A stretch of 64,000 nucleotides of DNA from Planctomicrobium sp051466335 (GCF_051466335.1 NZ_CP195793.1:620001-684000); one strand, 5' to 3'; counted from the first letter of the stretch, positions 47,340 to 56,141 are shown. A program made the numbers and translations. The notes: generated by a model from the letters alone, not told the origin.

Positions 47340-48509
47340 ATGAGAGTCTTCTTCTTGGTGTTCGCAGTCCTCGGCTTTTCGCTCTGTTCGATTTCACAGG
47401 GCGATGAGCGAATTTCATACGAACAAGGTGATCAGAGCGTCAAAATCCTCATTGGAGAGGACGTTTTTACGGTCTTTCATTACGGGACCGATCGGCGGAA
47501 GCCATTCTTTCTGCCAGTCACTGGTCCGGGCGGTTTTGATCTCCTTCGAAAAGAGCTTGAAGAAGCAGAAGCGGGTTCCATCTCTCGCAAAGTCGTGGTG
47601 GTTTCGGAACGGGTTGCATTGAAAGATGCAGCAGGTCGCCCAGCGGAATTGAAGTTCGGTGAGATTGTTGAAGTTTCCCAGATCGATGGGAATCAATTGA
47701 AGATCGTTGAGCCATCTGGGTGGCTTTCTCGATCGGATGTCGCTCCTCTGGGAGCAGTTGTCACCCGCTTGATCAGTGATGAAAAGAAATCCCCGACCGA
47801 TCCTGTGACCGGAGATTCGTACGACCATCCACACCACAAAGGGATCTGGTTCAGCGTCGATGAAATTGACGGAATCCGCTATTGGATGGAAGGTGAACTT
47901 GTTCGTAGCCAAAGCGTGTTTGCAACCGAGCAGGACGGAAAGTCTGTGGTGCTGAAGCTGGAGAATCATTGGCTTGATCGAGAGGAAAAGCCTGTACTGA
48001 TTGAAACGACCAAGGTCACCATCACTCCGGACCGGATGATCAGTTACGACGCGACGCTGACGGCAGCGAAGAATGACCTTCACATTGGAGACACGAAAGA
48101 GGGGCTCTTCGCAATTCGTCTCGCAGGAAGGATGTGCGAATCAAAAGGGGGCGGCCCGGTGACAACATCGAACGGTGTGACCGGAACACAAGATGCGTGG
48201 GGGAGGACTGCTGCGTGGATCAACTATGACGGTCCGGTCGATGGCAATGTGTTCGGCGTCACCATGATGGATGCTCCTGAGAATGCGTGGAAATCCCGTT
48301 ATCATGTTCGCAACTACGGGCTGTTTTCAGTGAATCCGTTTGGCGATGCAGCGTACACATCAGAGTCGGGTTCGCCTCAACCAGCCCATTCCAGAACGCT
48401 GCAAAAGGGAGACTCTCTTCGCTTTCGTTATGGGCTTTGGGTGCACGGCCCAGATGTTAACGCCGAGAAGATTGAGTCGCAGTTCCAGTTGTTTGCCGAG
48501 TCGAAATGA
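47340..48509 (+). CDS. Exported DUF6807 (PmoA-like) protein
   Basis: 389 residues with signal peptide MRVFFLVFAVLGFSLCSISQ. The DUF6807/PmoA family is named after an annotation as methane oxygenase; it is widespread in planctomycetes and enzymatic activity as a monooxygenase is not supported. Characteristic segments: SYDHPHHKGIWFSVDEIDG, MISYDATLTAAKND and WINYDGPVDGNVFGVTMMDA, ending with FRYGLWVHGPD. GGAGGTGAA lies directly upstream of the ATG. It is monocistronic, divergent from aroC and followed by a strong terminator. Location is presumably periplasm or outside. Confidence 0.85.
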   Translation: MRVFFLVFAVLGFSLCSISQGDERISYEQGDQSVKILIGEDVFTVFHYGTDRRKPFFLPVTGPGGFDLLRKELEEAEAGSISRKVVVVSERVALKDAAGRPAELKFGEIVEVSQIDGNQLKIVEPSGWLSRSDVAPLGAVVTRLISDEKKSPTDPVTGDSYDHPHHKGIWFSVDEIDGIRYWMEGELVRSQSVFATEQDGKSVVLKLENHWLDREEKPVLIETTKVTITPDRMISYDATLTAAKNDLHIGDTKEGLFAIRLAGRMCESKGGGPVTTSNGVTGTQDAWGRTAAWINYDGPVDGNVFGVTMMDAPENAWKSRYHVRNYGLFSVNPFGDAAYTSESGSPQPAHSRTLQKGDSLRFRYGLWVHGPDVNAEKIESQFQLFAESK

Positions 48510-48541
48510 GCAATAGACTTCGCAGCAGATTGGTAACCTGA

Positions 48542-48590
48542 AAAGACAAGCAGGGTGAGAGTTTTGGATTCTCTCAACCTGCTTGTCTTT
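48542..48590. terminator. Long bidirectional terminator
   Basis: AAAGACAAGCAGGGTGAGAG (48542-48561) pairs with CTCTCAACCTGCTTGTCTTT (48571-48590) over 20 bp with one mismatch; A and T tracts lie at the ends. It is located between the convergent DUF6807 gene and the TolC-like gene. Confidence 0.85.
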
Positions 48591-48613
48591 CGATGATTCG
48601 CTTGTATTCAGTC

Positions 48614-50662
48614 TTAAGGACCGAACAAGGGAACGAGTGGATCTTCCAGCTTGATTGGATCCTGTGCGGGTGGAGCCTGTGCTGGTTCAGTGGGTACTGG
48701 ATCGTTGCTTGACGTTGCTTCCGGATGAGTGAAGTACACACCGCCGACCGGTGAAGGGGACGCGAATGGCTCCGGGACCGTCTTCATAAGTCTCGACGTG
48801 TCGATTGCGTGTGCTCGGGCATCTGCTTGGTGTTTGGCGTCGCGATAGGCAGTCTGCTCCCAGCCACCTTCTGACATGTAAACAGAGTTGTGAGCCAGAA
48901 TGGTTCCCTTGCGGAATTGCAGGTCGTTCAGCGACTTGTTGTATTGAACCAGGCTGTCGTAGTAGGCGACTTCCGCTTCAGCTTGTCGAAGCTGTGCTCG
49001 CAACAATTCATCGAGCAACATGACTCCCCCGCGGATGTTTGGTTCGAGAAATTTCACGTTCTCCCGAGCTGCGATCAAACGATTCATGTTCGTTTCAGCC
49101 GCTGCGTATGTTCGTGAGACCTCTTGAAACGCCACTGCTAATTCGTGGCTGATTTCTTTCTCTTGCTCGGCCAGCACCCGCTGCGATTTGGCGACGCGTA
49201 GTTCGTAGTTGCGTACTTGTGCCATCGCAGCCCGGAAACCGATCGCCCAATTGAAGTTCAAGCCGAGATTCCAGCCCGGTGTCTGACCTGCAGTCATGTT
49301 TTGAAAGTAGTTTCCGGTTGTTGGCTGGTTGTATCCGATGAGGTCGTCGCCGAATCCGTTGAGCTGATATCCCGAGACGAAGTTCAATTGTGGCTTGACC
49401 AGACTTCTGGCAGCATCCAGCTGGAGTTCCAAACTCTTAATGTTCCATTTTTGAGTGCGGAGCTCGACGCGCCGAGTCAATGCTTCTGTCAAGCTGGTGT
49501 ACCAATCGGGAATCAGCTGCGCGGTTACGGGCTCGTCGAGCGGTCGCAGCGTCGATCCATCGTTGGCGCTCAGGCCAATCAATCGGCGCAAACGGATTTC
49601 GGTCGTGTAGATATTGGATCGAGCATTGATCGATGCCGCGTCGGTCATGAAGTACTGGTCTTGAGCTTGGGCGACTTCAGCTTTGGAACGGACTTCAGCT
49701 TCAAATTGCAGGTCGGCAATTCGCCAGGTCATAAGAGCTGATTCACGGGCGGTCACCGCCGTGTGGTAGGTTCGATACGCGTGGTAAAGATCCCAGTAGG
49801 CGTTCTCAATATCTCGTACTAAACCGTGAAGCTGGGTTTCGAATGTTGCGATGGAAATGTCTTCATTGATGCGAGCGATCAACACCCCCTGCGACACTCC
49901 GCTCACCCCTTGAAATCCTTGGCTGATCGGTCCAGCCACCCGGGTAAATTCAGTCCCGGCGCCTGCGAGCAATGGAAGCGAATAGCTGACTCCAGTCGCT
50001 CCAGCGTAAGAAGAGGGGTATCCAACGATCGGTGAGTTCGTTCCGAGATAGTTGATGTTCTCATAAAGAGTGATCTGGCCACCATTCGCCATCGTCTTCG
50101 AGAGTGCGGCCTGAAATGTCCCTGTCTCTTGAGTGATCACGGAGAACGGCGTGATCCCGAGATTGGAATTCTGGGTCAGACTGTTGCGCCCCCACACCAT
50201 GCTGGAGTTGAGTTGTGCGTCGAACGCAGAAAGAGCCGCTTCAACACCGCGGTTGCCGAAGAGAACTCCAGACGCCTGAATTGCGGGGTCAAAAGCAGTC
50301 GGGGTGATGTTTGGATTGCTGAGTAGGCTATTCCCTGCCGTCAAAAACGCTCCTGCTGCGCGAATCACCTGGCTGTTTTGTAAACCGATCTGAATCGCGT
50401 CAGCGAGAGCGATTTCGCGAATCGGGATCTCGTCCGTATCCAGAATCGTCAGCGGCGGGGCAGTTTCAGTGACTTCACTTGGGAGCGGTTCATTGACTGT
50501 GGGGTAAGCAATGTCTGTTGCATGGGCGCGATACGCGGCACGTTTATCTTCACCGAGATACGTCACATCGTTTCGATCACGAACACACCCGGCCAGCAAC
50601 ATCGCTGTCATGGCTGTGATCGACGTGATCTTTTTCAAAATTTCGCAATTGCCCCTGCGCAT
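48614..50662 (-). CDS. TolC-family outer-membrane efflux lipoprotein
   Basis: 682 residues from ATG 50662, with AGGAG about nine bases upstream. The N-terminus MRRGNCEILKKITSITAMTA runs into the lipobox LLAGC, so the mature protein is probably lipidated at Cys 26. Two repeats of outer-membrane-factor sequence follow (LADAIQIGLQNSQVIRAAGA; later SLELQLDAARSLVKPQLNFV), with long coiled-coil-like helices (GVLIARINEDISIATFETQL, AYRTYHTAVTARESALMTWR). It is longer than TolC (about 470) because of extra N-terminal and C-terminal Pro-rich segments. No inner-membrane pump or membrane-fusion gene is adjacent, so the partner pump must be elsewhere. Confidence 0.88.
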   Translation of the reverse strand: MRRGNCEILKKITSITAMTAMLLAGCVRDRNDVTYLGEDKRAAYRAHATDIAYPTVNEPLPSEVTETAPPLTILDTDEIPIREIALADAIQIGLQNSQVIRAAGAFLTAGNSLLSNPNITPTAFDPAIQASGVLFGNRGVEAALSAFDAQLNSSMVWGRNSLTQNSNLGITPFSVITQETGTFQAALSKTMANGGQITLYENINYLGTNSPIVGYPSSYAGATGVSYSLPLLAGAGTEFTRVAGPISQGFQGVSGVSQGVLIARINEDISIATFETQLHGLVRDIENAYWDLYHAYRTYHTAVTARESALMTWRIADLQFEAEVRSKAEVAQAQDQYFMTDAASINARSNIYTTEIRLRRLIGLSANDGSTLRPLDEPVTAQLIPDWYTSLTEALTRRVELRTQKWNIKSLELQLDAARSLVKPQLNFVSGYQLNGFGDDLIGYNQPTTGNYFQNMTAGQTPGWNLGLNFNWAIGFRAAMAQVRNYELRVAKSQRVLAEQEKEISHELAVAFQEVSRTYAAAETNMNRLIAARENVKFLEPNIRGGVMLLDELLRAQLRQAEAEVAYYDSLVQYNKSLNDLQFRKGTILAHNSVYMSEGGWEQTAYRDAKHQADARAHAIDTSRLMKTVPEPFASPSPVGGVYFTHPEATSSNDPVPTEPAQAPPAQDPIKLEDPLVPLFGP

Positions 50663-51323
50663 CGAATGTCGCTCCTGGCGGCAAGATACCTTCAACACCT
50701 ACAGGGACTATCGTCCTCCTGTGCGGCATTAGATGATCGATTCCTACAATCGCCAGGTTGGGTATTGCAGCAGCGTGTGTTGAAATTCATTTATTCTGCG
50801 CAGTCTTTTTATTTCATTTATTCTTTCTGCTCGTTGTTGTTTGATGCGCGTCGCGTCACTGGTTGGACGACGCTGGTGCGAATTGAATCGTGACGACGGA
50901 CCAGCTGTTGTTTGGAGCTTCGACTGTGATTGCTGTTGCAAGATGAGGTTGGAAGCAGTCTTTTTTGCCGATTAATCAATTCGTGCATTGTTGTGAGTCG
51001 GTCACTCGGCTCAGTTCAAATCGCAACCAGATTTCTGAATGTCTAGTGCAATTAGTTTTTTGTTACTTCTGTCACACTAGTAGGTTGCATCTGAGTTGGT
51101 TTGTGGGTGATCTCGAAATTGGGAGATGGAAGTCGACGTTCGCTTGCCAGGGACGTTCTTTGATAAAATGTCGATGACGGTTTCTGATGCCAATTGAGCT
51201 TAACTTTGCAAAATCTGCAAAGTTATTGAGGACAAGGGCGTCTGAGCCGATGGCTGGGCTTTGCATTTGGTTAGAGCAACTCACGGTTATAAATTCACTG
51301 ACACACTTAAGGCGTACGCGGCG
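50663..51323. other. AT-richer intergenic region before the glycan locus
   Basis: About 660 bp with no supported gene. An inverted repeat AACTTTGCA/TGCAAAGTT lies at 51202-51210 and 51216-51224, with a 5-base spacer, about 100 bases before the CMP-sugar synthetase-like start; it could be an operator or attenuator. Divergent promoters for the TolC-like gene and the glycan locus must lie here. Confidence 0.4.
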
Positions 51324-52007
51324 ATGGCTTCTGATCCAAAATTGATTGCGATGATTCCTGCTCGTTTAGGCAGCAAGCGATTGAAGCAAAAAAATCTTCG
51401 CGAAATTCAGGGGCGGTCGCTTGTCGAATTCGCTGTTGAACGCGCAATTCACTCTGGCGTTTTTGCAGAGGTGTGGGTGAATTCGGAGTCCGACGTGTTT
51501 GCCCCGAGTGCGGAGAAGCATGGCGCCAAGTTTCATCAGCGTCCGGAAGAACTCTCACGTGACGATGTGACGAGCGAAGACTTCGTCATGGAGTTTATCA
51601 ACAAGCACGAATGCGATTACGTCGTTCAGGTTCACTCTATTACGCCGTTGCTGCAATCGAGTGAGATTCGTGAGTTCGCCGCCGTGCTTAAGGCGGGGAA
51701 ATATAACACTCTTTTGAGTCATATCACGACGCCATTGCAGTCGTCGATGAATGATCAGCCTGTGAATTTTTCATACGAGCTGATGCCGATGACTCAAAAC
51801 ATCAGTCCAATTCAGATTATCACCTGGAGTATCACCGGTTGGAACGCTGCTGCCTATCGAGAGCGATATGAGTCCAAGAACTGCGCCACTTTCACTGCCC
51901 CAATTGGGTACTTCGAAGTGAAGAAATCGAGCGGATTAGTGGTGAAAACTGAGGAGGACTTCCAGTTGATCGAAGCAATTGCTCCGACAGTGAACGTATT
52001 TAACTAG
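51324..52007 (+). CDS. CMP-sugar synthetase-like protein (NeuA/KdsB/acylneuraminate cytidylyltransferase family)
   Basis: 227 residues from ATG 51324; the longer frame from 51261 adds sequence without homology. The nucleotide-binding loop is visible as MIPARLGSKRLKQKNLREIQ, the family form of the NeuA N-terminus, then EVWVNSESDVFAPSAEKHGA and VVQVHSITPLLQSSEIREFA. Members activate nonulosonic acids or related sugars by forming CMP derivatives in the cytoplasm. No NeuB, NeuC or Kdo-pathway gene is present in the window, so the sugar is unknown. The stop codon TAG lies inside a CTAG that flanks the remnant described below. First gene of the glycan locus, separated from the rest by the insertion sequence. 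Confidence 0.7.
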   Translation: MASDPKLIAMIPARLGSKRLKQKNLREIQGRSLVEFAVERAIHSGVFAEVWVNSESDVFAPSAEKHGAKFHQRPEELSRDDVTSEDFVMEFINKHECDYVVQVHSITPLLQSSEIREFAAVLKAGKYNTLLSHITTPLQSSMNDQPVNFSYELMPMTQNISPIQIITWSITGWNAAAYRERYESKNCATFTAPIGYFEVKKSSGLVVKTEEDFQLIEAIAPTVNVFN

Positions 52008-52022
52008 AACCTGCAATGGACT
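52008..52022 (+). repeat. Divergent terminal-repeat-like sequence left of the IS
   Basis: AACCTGCAATGGACT preceded by CTAG (52004-52007) matches the IS ends (AGCCTGTTATGAACT and AGTCTGTTATGGACT) at 11 of 15 positions. Possible outer-left end of an older related element. Confidence 0.4.
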
Positions 52023-52024
52023 AG

Positions 52025-52885
52025 AGCCTGTTATGAACTCTGGACGACGATCGGCGTGTATTTGAGCAGCAGTGTGACCATGGCCACCCAGTGCCATCCG
52101 GCCAAGACTTCTGCCAGTCGTTCGTAGTCACGTGCCAGCCTCCGTGATCGTCCTAGCCAGGCAAAGGTCCGCTCCACGACCCATCGACGTGGCAATAATA
52201 CGAATCCTTTCTTGGCATAAGGGAGTTTCACGACGCGCAGTTCCACTCCCTGCTCAGCGGCAGCCTCTTCCGCGTTCTCGCCAGTATAACCTTGGTCCAC
52301 ATAGGCGACTTCAATGGCCTGATCAGTCGCCTCCTGCACAGCGACACATAAGTCGGAAACCTGGGCTCGCTCCTGTTCATTGGCTGGGGTCACTTTCAAG
52401 GCGAGAAGGTGCCCGAGCGTGTCAATGGCCACGTGAACCTTCGAGCCCTTCCGCCGTTTGCCGCCATCGTAACCGGCTCTGGCACCACTCTCGGGAGTGG
52501 ATTGGATGACTCGCGCATCTAAGATCGTTGCTGAGGGGGGCTCATCGCGTCCCTGAGCCACGCGAGCCACTTCCCGCAGGTCATGAGCGATGTGCTCAAA
52601 CACGCCAGCCTCCAGCCAACGGCGAGCCTGCTGATAGACCACGGGCCAAGGCGGGAACTCATGGGGCATGAACCGCCACTGCGCCCCGGTGCGTACCAGC
52701 CACCGCATGGCATTGAACACGGCTCGAAGGGAGTGAACCCGCTGCGGCGAGTCCTCTTTCACCAGCGCCAAATAGGGGGCTAAAAAGGCCCATTCGTCGT
52801 CCGTGACGTCACTGGGGTAAGGCATCCGGGGCTTGCTCATCCACGGAAACTACTTCAAAACCAACACTTAAGTCCATAACAGACT
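52025..52885 (-). mobile_element. IS5-family insertion sequence, apparently intact
   Basis: 861 bp. Left end AGCCTGTTATGAACT (52025-52039), right end the complement of AGTCTGTTATGGACT (52871-52885): inverted repeats matching at 13 of 15 positions. Both ends are flanked by CTAG (52021-52024 and 52886-52889), a 4-bp target duplication of the CTAR type used by the IS5 group. It carries one uninterrupted transposase gene and no passenger. The intact frame and duplication suggest recent insertion; it lies between the CMP-sugar synthetase-like gene and the phosphatase-like gene without breaking a recognisable gene. Confidence 0.92.
52031..52840 (-). CDS. IS5-family DDE transposase
   Basis: 269 residues in a single frame. 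N-terminal DUF4096-like segment MPYPSDVTDDEWAFLAPYLA and AVFNAMRWLVRTGAQWRFMP; catalytic residues in ATILDARVIQSTPESGARAG (D), IEVAYVDQGYTGENAEE (D), and RWVVERTFAWLGRSRRLARD (E, with the IS5 Y/R/E region). It catalyses cut-and-paste transposition at the terminal repeats. The stop lies inside the left terminal repeat. Confidence 0.95.
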   Translation of the reverse strand: MSKPRMPYPSDVTDDEWAFLAPYLALVKEDSPQRVHSLRAVFNAMRWLVRTGAQWRFMPHEFPPWPVVYQQARRWLEAGVFEHIAHDLREVARVAQGRDEPPSATILDARVIQSTPESGARAGYDGGKRRKGSKVHVAIDTLGHLLALKVTPANEQERAQVSDLCVAVQEATDQAIEVAYVDQGYTGENAEEAAAEQGVELRVVKLPYAKKGFVLLPRRWVVERTFAWLGRSRRLARDYERLAEVLAGWHWVAMVTLLLKYTPIVVQSS

Positions 52886-52889
52886 CTAG

Positions 52890-53045
52890 ACGACGGTGAA
52901 ACACCGAGTTTCTTGCGAATTTCAGGTTTGGCACGCCGTTTCGATGCTGTTGGAAGGCATCTTGCCAGCACACACAAACTCAAGATCGTGATCGAACGTT
53001 CAGAAATCGGGTTTTCTCGGCATTTCAGAGTTCATAACAGGCACT
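52890..53045. repeat. MITE-like remnant carrying a second IS end
   Basis: At 53026-53042 the complement of GCCTGTTATGAACTCTG occurs, identical over 17 bases to the left end of the intact IS (52027-52043), in opposite orientation; after that the sequences diverge. Together with the divergent left copy at 52008-52022 this suggests an older non-coding element of about 170 bp into which the present IS inserted. No open frame is found inside it. Confidence 0.5.
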
Positions 53046-53518
53046 CGTGTCGCGGTGCCTGCTTACGCTGCTTGATTGTGATGTAATTTTGCAACATCAA
53101 TATTGATGGTTGTTCGCAAGGGCTTTGTTAGTTTTTTGAAGAGCGTTTGAAGAGCGATTGTTTCTGATTGACATCGATCCTACGAGACCTTCCAATGAGA
53201 GCAGATCTGTTTTGGCCTCGTGTCACAGCGACTGACGAACTTAAGATGACAGGGGTTCTTTGTTTCTAATTTACGGGGTTTTGTTGGTTTCCGGTACCTT
53301 GAATTACTGGCGGAACCATGAATCCAGTGACTACGATGTCGGTGCAGGTGATATTTGATCTCCTGTGCCACACACACTCTGATTGCTGGATAGCGCCCAG
53401 TCTGGATCGAGTGAAACTTCCTACGTGAAGCACCGCAGAAAACCTTTGTTCAGCCGAGTTGTTCTGAATTCGGCTGGTTGGTGAAGTGCGGAGGCTCGGG
53501 TGAGGCAATTTCAAAATA
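53046..53518. other. Gene-free stretch upstream of the phosphatase-like gene
   Basis: No supported gene. It holds a partial direct repeat TTTGAAGAGCG about 53135-53157 and an inverted repeat CAGCCGA/TCGGCTG at 53451-53457 and 53470-53476 just before the next start. It probably contains the promoter for the genes that follow. Confidence 0.4.
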
Positions 53519-54304
53519 ATGAAGCAACTTGATTCCGGAGAGATTAGCCAATTTCTGCGATTAGCCACCAGAGCCGCCGAGAATGCGGGGAAATTGCTGC
53601 TCGAGCACCAAGGCCAATTCGAGGTACTTCGCTCAGAGGGGAAGGATCTCAAGTCGGCAGCTGATTTGGCTGCTGAAAACGCGATCTTTCAGGAATTGGA
53701 TCCTACCGGAATCGTCGTCTTATCTGAGGAGACTCGCGCTGACGCGAACGCGATACTCAATGACCTCTGTTGGATTGTTGATCCACTCGACGGAACCCTG
53801 AATTACACGCGCGGGCTTCCGTTGTTTTGTGTGTCGATCGCTCTTTGGCGGAATGGTGCTCCCCTGCTGGGAGTGATTCACGATCCGATTACTTCGACAA
53901 CGTATTCTGGAGTGGTTGGCTCAGGGGCGAGCGTCAACGGTCGTTCGCTGGCTGTGTCGGAAATCGCATCGCCTAGTCAAGCAATTCTTTGTACCGGTTT
54001 TCCTTCGGGAAGATCCTACAGTTCAGAGACGTTGCTTCCTTTTGTGGCGAGTGTTCAGCAGTTCAAAAAGGTTCGACTGCTTGGTTCAGCGGCATTGAGT
54101 CTAGCACATGTCGCAGCTGGTCATGTTGACGCCTATTGTGAAGACGACATCTGGTTATGGGATGTTGCGGCAGGTTTGGCGATCGTTCAGGCGGCTGGAG
54201 GAGAGATTCGCTTTGGCCCTTGGGGTAATGAGTTAAAGACCCGAGTTTATGCGACGAATGGGCAGCCAGGTATTACAAGTCTGTTCGTGACGTCTGGGAA
54301 TTGA
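53519..54304 (+). CDS. Inositol-monophosphatase-family phosphatase (IMPase/CysQ-like)
   Basis: 261 residues. Metal- and substrate-binding motifs are complete: Glu in VLSEETRADA, WIVDPLDGTLNYTRGLP (the DPLDGT signature), and WDVAAGLAIVQAAGG near residue 216. IMPase-family enzymes dephosphorylate inositol, fructose-bis- or adenosine-bisphosphate substrates with magnesium; the substrate is not readable. In this context it may remove phosphate from a sugar intermediate of the glycan. Ends 18 bases before the dehydrogenase start, suggesting one transcript. Confidence 0.85.
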   Translation: MKQLDSGEISQFLRLATRAAENAGKLLLEHQGQFEVLRSEGKDLKSAADLAAENAIFQELDPTGIVVLSEETRADANAILNDLCWIVDPLDGTLNYTRGLPLFCVSIALWRNGAPLLGVIHDPITSTTYSGVVGSGASVNGRSLAVSEIASPSQAILCTGFPSGRSYSSETLLPFVASVQQFKKVRLLGSAALSLAHVAAGHVDAYCEDDIWLWDVAAGLAIVQAAGGEIRFGPWGNELKTRVYATNGQPGITSLFVTSGN

Positions 54305-54322
54305 AAAGGGATCGAAATCGAG

Positions 54323-55129
54323 ATGAAAGTGTGGTCCAATACAAATACCCTGGATGGGTATCTCGATGGTGTGGAATTCACCAAAGACAAGGCAGTCGCA
54401 GACGTTGCTCTCATCGGTGGAAAGCCGCTCGATCTTGTAGAATTCCCGGCTCTTAAAGGGATCTTTAAGACGGGTGTCGGAACAGACAACATTCCCTTTG
54501 AGGCAGCGAAGGCGCGAAATGTTGCCATTCGTCTTCCTTCCGCAGAGACCTCAGACTGGATTTTCGAAGAGACAGCGAATTTCGCTTGTTACCTGACTCT
54601 TCGCCTGATGTACGACTCAGCTGGTATTTTTGAAACTTGGACGAAGTTCCCTCGAACCAGCATTCGAAATCGAACTTTGCTGGTTGTCGGCGCTGGAAAT
54701 ATCGGTCGACGTGTCCGAGATAAGATGAGTGCGTTCTGCAATGTCATTACATATGACGCTGCGGTCGACCCGGCGAACGCGATGCAGGAACGATTTGCAC
54801 AGGCGGATTTCATCTCGCTGCATGTTCCGCTGATCGAGCAGACGAAGTCATTGATCAATGCAGAAAAGCTGAGCTGGATGAAGCCAGGCGCAGCGATCAT
54901 CAATACCGCCAGAGGCCCAGTCATTGATGAGCAAGCTTTGTTTGATTCACTCGTAAATGGGCACATTCGTGCAGCCATCGACGTTTACTGGAAAGAGCCG
55001 TACGAAGGAATTCTCAAGCAGATTCCATCCGATCGACTTTTAATGACGCCCCACATCGCAAGTACCTGTGATGAATTCTTGCAGGGATGTGCCAAAGATT
55101 TCCTGGAGTTCTGCAGTGAGTTCAAATAA
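54323..55129 (+). CDS. D-2-hydroxyacid dehydrogenase-like (phosphoglycerate dehydrogenase family)
   Basis: 268 residues, short compared with the usual 310-400 because the N-terminal substrate-binding part is reduced. The NAD-binding loop is VVGAGNIGRRVRDKM near residue 118. The catalytic triad positions are present: Arg in AAIINTARGPVIDEQAL, Glu in YWKEPYEG and His in LLMTPHIAST. NAD-dependent oxidation or reduction of a 2-hydroxyacid is expected; a sugar-acid substrate in the glycan pathway is an inference. Its end overlaps the next gene by 14 bases. Confidence 0.82.
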   Translation: MKVWSNTNTLDGYLDGVEFTKDKAVADVALIGGKPLDLVEFPALKGIFKTGVGTDNIPFEAAKARNVAIRLPSAETSDWIFEETANFACYLTLRLMYDSAGIFETWTKFPRTSIRNRTLLVVGAGNIGRRVRDKMSAFCNVITYDAAVDPANAMQERFAQADFISLHVPLIEQTKSLINAEKLSWMKPGAAIINTARGPVIDEQALFDSLVNGHIRAAIDVYWKEPYEGILKQIPSDRLLMTPHIASTCDEFLQGCAKDFLEFCSEFK

Positions 55130-56141
55130 ATTCAAATGCGGTATCATTGGCTTTGGCAAGATGGGGCAGACCCGTGCTAAGGCGATTCATGAATCAGGCC
55201 ACGGCGAGATTAAGAAGGTCTTCGATGTCAACCGTTTGCCCGACTGCGAATTTCCGTATGCCGACACGGAAGAAGAGATCATCAACGACCCGGAAATTGA
55301 TGTTGTCTTCCTGTGTACTCCGAACTTCAGAATTCAGCCACTGACGATTGCTCTCCTTGAAGCAGGAAAGCATGTTTTCAGTGAGAAACCACCGGCCTTT
55401 AATGCTGCCGAAGTTGAAGAAGTCATCGAGGCTGAGAAGAAGTCCGGGAAGAAGCTGATGTACGGCTTCAATCATCGGCATCATGGTTCTATCAAACGCG
55501 CCAAGCAGATCGTGGACTCTGGCGAATATGGGCGAATTCTCTGGATGCGAGGCCGTTACGGAAAGAGCGTCGATCGAGACTTCTTCAAAGGTTGGCGTGC
55601 TGACAAAAATCTGGTCGGCGGCGGAATCTTCCTGGATCAGGGGATTCACATGCTCGACCTGTTCCTGCACTTTGCTGGTGACTTCCACGATGTTCAAGCG
55701 ATGGTGTCTGACATCTACTGGAATGTTCCTGGGATAGAAGACAACGTTTTTGCCAATTTCCGTAATAACGAAACCGGCGTTGTGGCTTCGCTGCATTCCA
55801 CGATGACACAGTGGCGTCATTTGTTCTCGCTGGAGATCTTCATGGAGAAGGGGCATATCGTCCTGAACGGCCTGAAGACCAGCAGTAATAGCTACGGCAA
55901 CGAAGAAATGACGGTTGAAAGAAATCGTCATATCGGCCCAGCGATTGAATGGGGCGAAAAGCAGGTCTACTACTTCGAGAACGACACGTCTTGGCTGTCG
56001 GAAATTGCACACTTCTTCGACTGCGTTTCGAATGATCGTCCGATCCAGCAAGGCTGTTCGGAAGACGCGTTGCGTTTGATGAAGATTGTCGACCGAGTTT
56101 ACGCTGAAGGAAATTGGTCGCGACAAAGTGGTGGAAATTAG
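55116..56141 (+). CDS. Gfo/Idh/MocA-family oxidoreductase
   Basis: 341 residues from GTG 55116, with GGAG eight bases upstream. The ATG at 55068 would cover the previous gene end, and the dinucleotide fold starts only at CGIIGFGKMGQTRAKAIH. Family features: DVVFLCTPNF, HVFSEKPPAFNAAEVEEVIE with the catalytic EKP, and GGGIFLDQGIHMLDLFLHF with the conserved Asp/His. NAD(P)-dependent sugar or cyclitol oxidoreductase; the substrate is unknown. The 14-base overlap indicates translational coupling to the hydroxyacid dehydrogenase, so the two reductases may act in sequence. Confidence 0.88.
   Translation: MSSNKFKCGIIGFGKMGQTRAKAIHESGHGEIKKVFDVNRLPDCEFPYADTEEEIINDPEIDVVFLCTPNFRIQPLTIALLEAGKHVFSEKPPAFNAAEVEEVIEAEKKSGKKLMYGFNHRHHGSIKRAKQIVDSGEYGRILWMRGRYGKSVDRDFFKGWRADKNLVGGGIFLDQGIHMLDLFLHFAGDFHDVQAMVSDIYWNVPGIEDNVFANFRNNETGVVASLHSTMTQWRHLFSLEIFMEKGHIVLNGLKTSSNSYGNEEMTVERNRHIGPAIEWGEKQVYYFENDTSWLSEIAHFFDCVSNDRPIQQGCSEDALRLMKIVDRVYAEGNWSRQSGGN

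Noticed and set aside
53135..53157. Short tandem repeat TTTGAAGAGCG
   Set aside because: Only two partial copies; too short to be a meaningful repeat array or a CRISPR.
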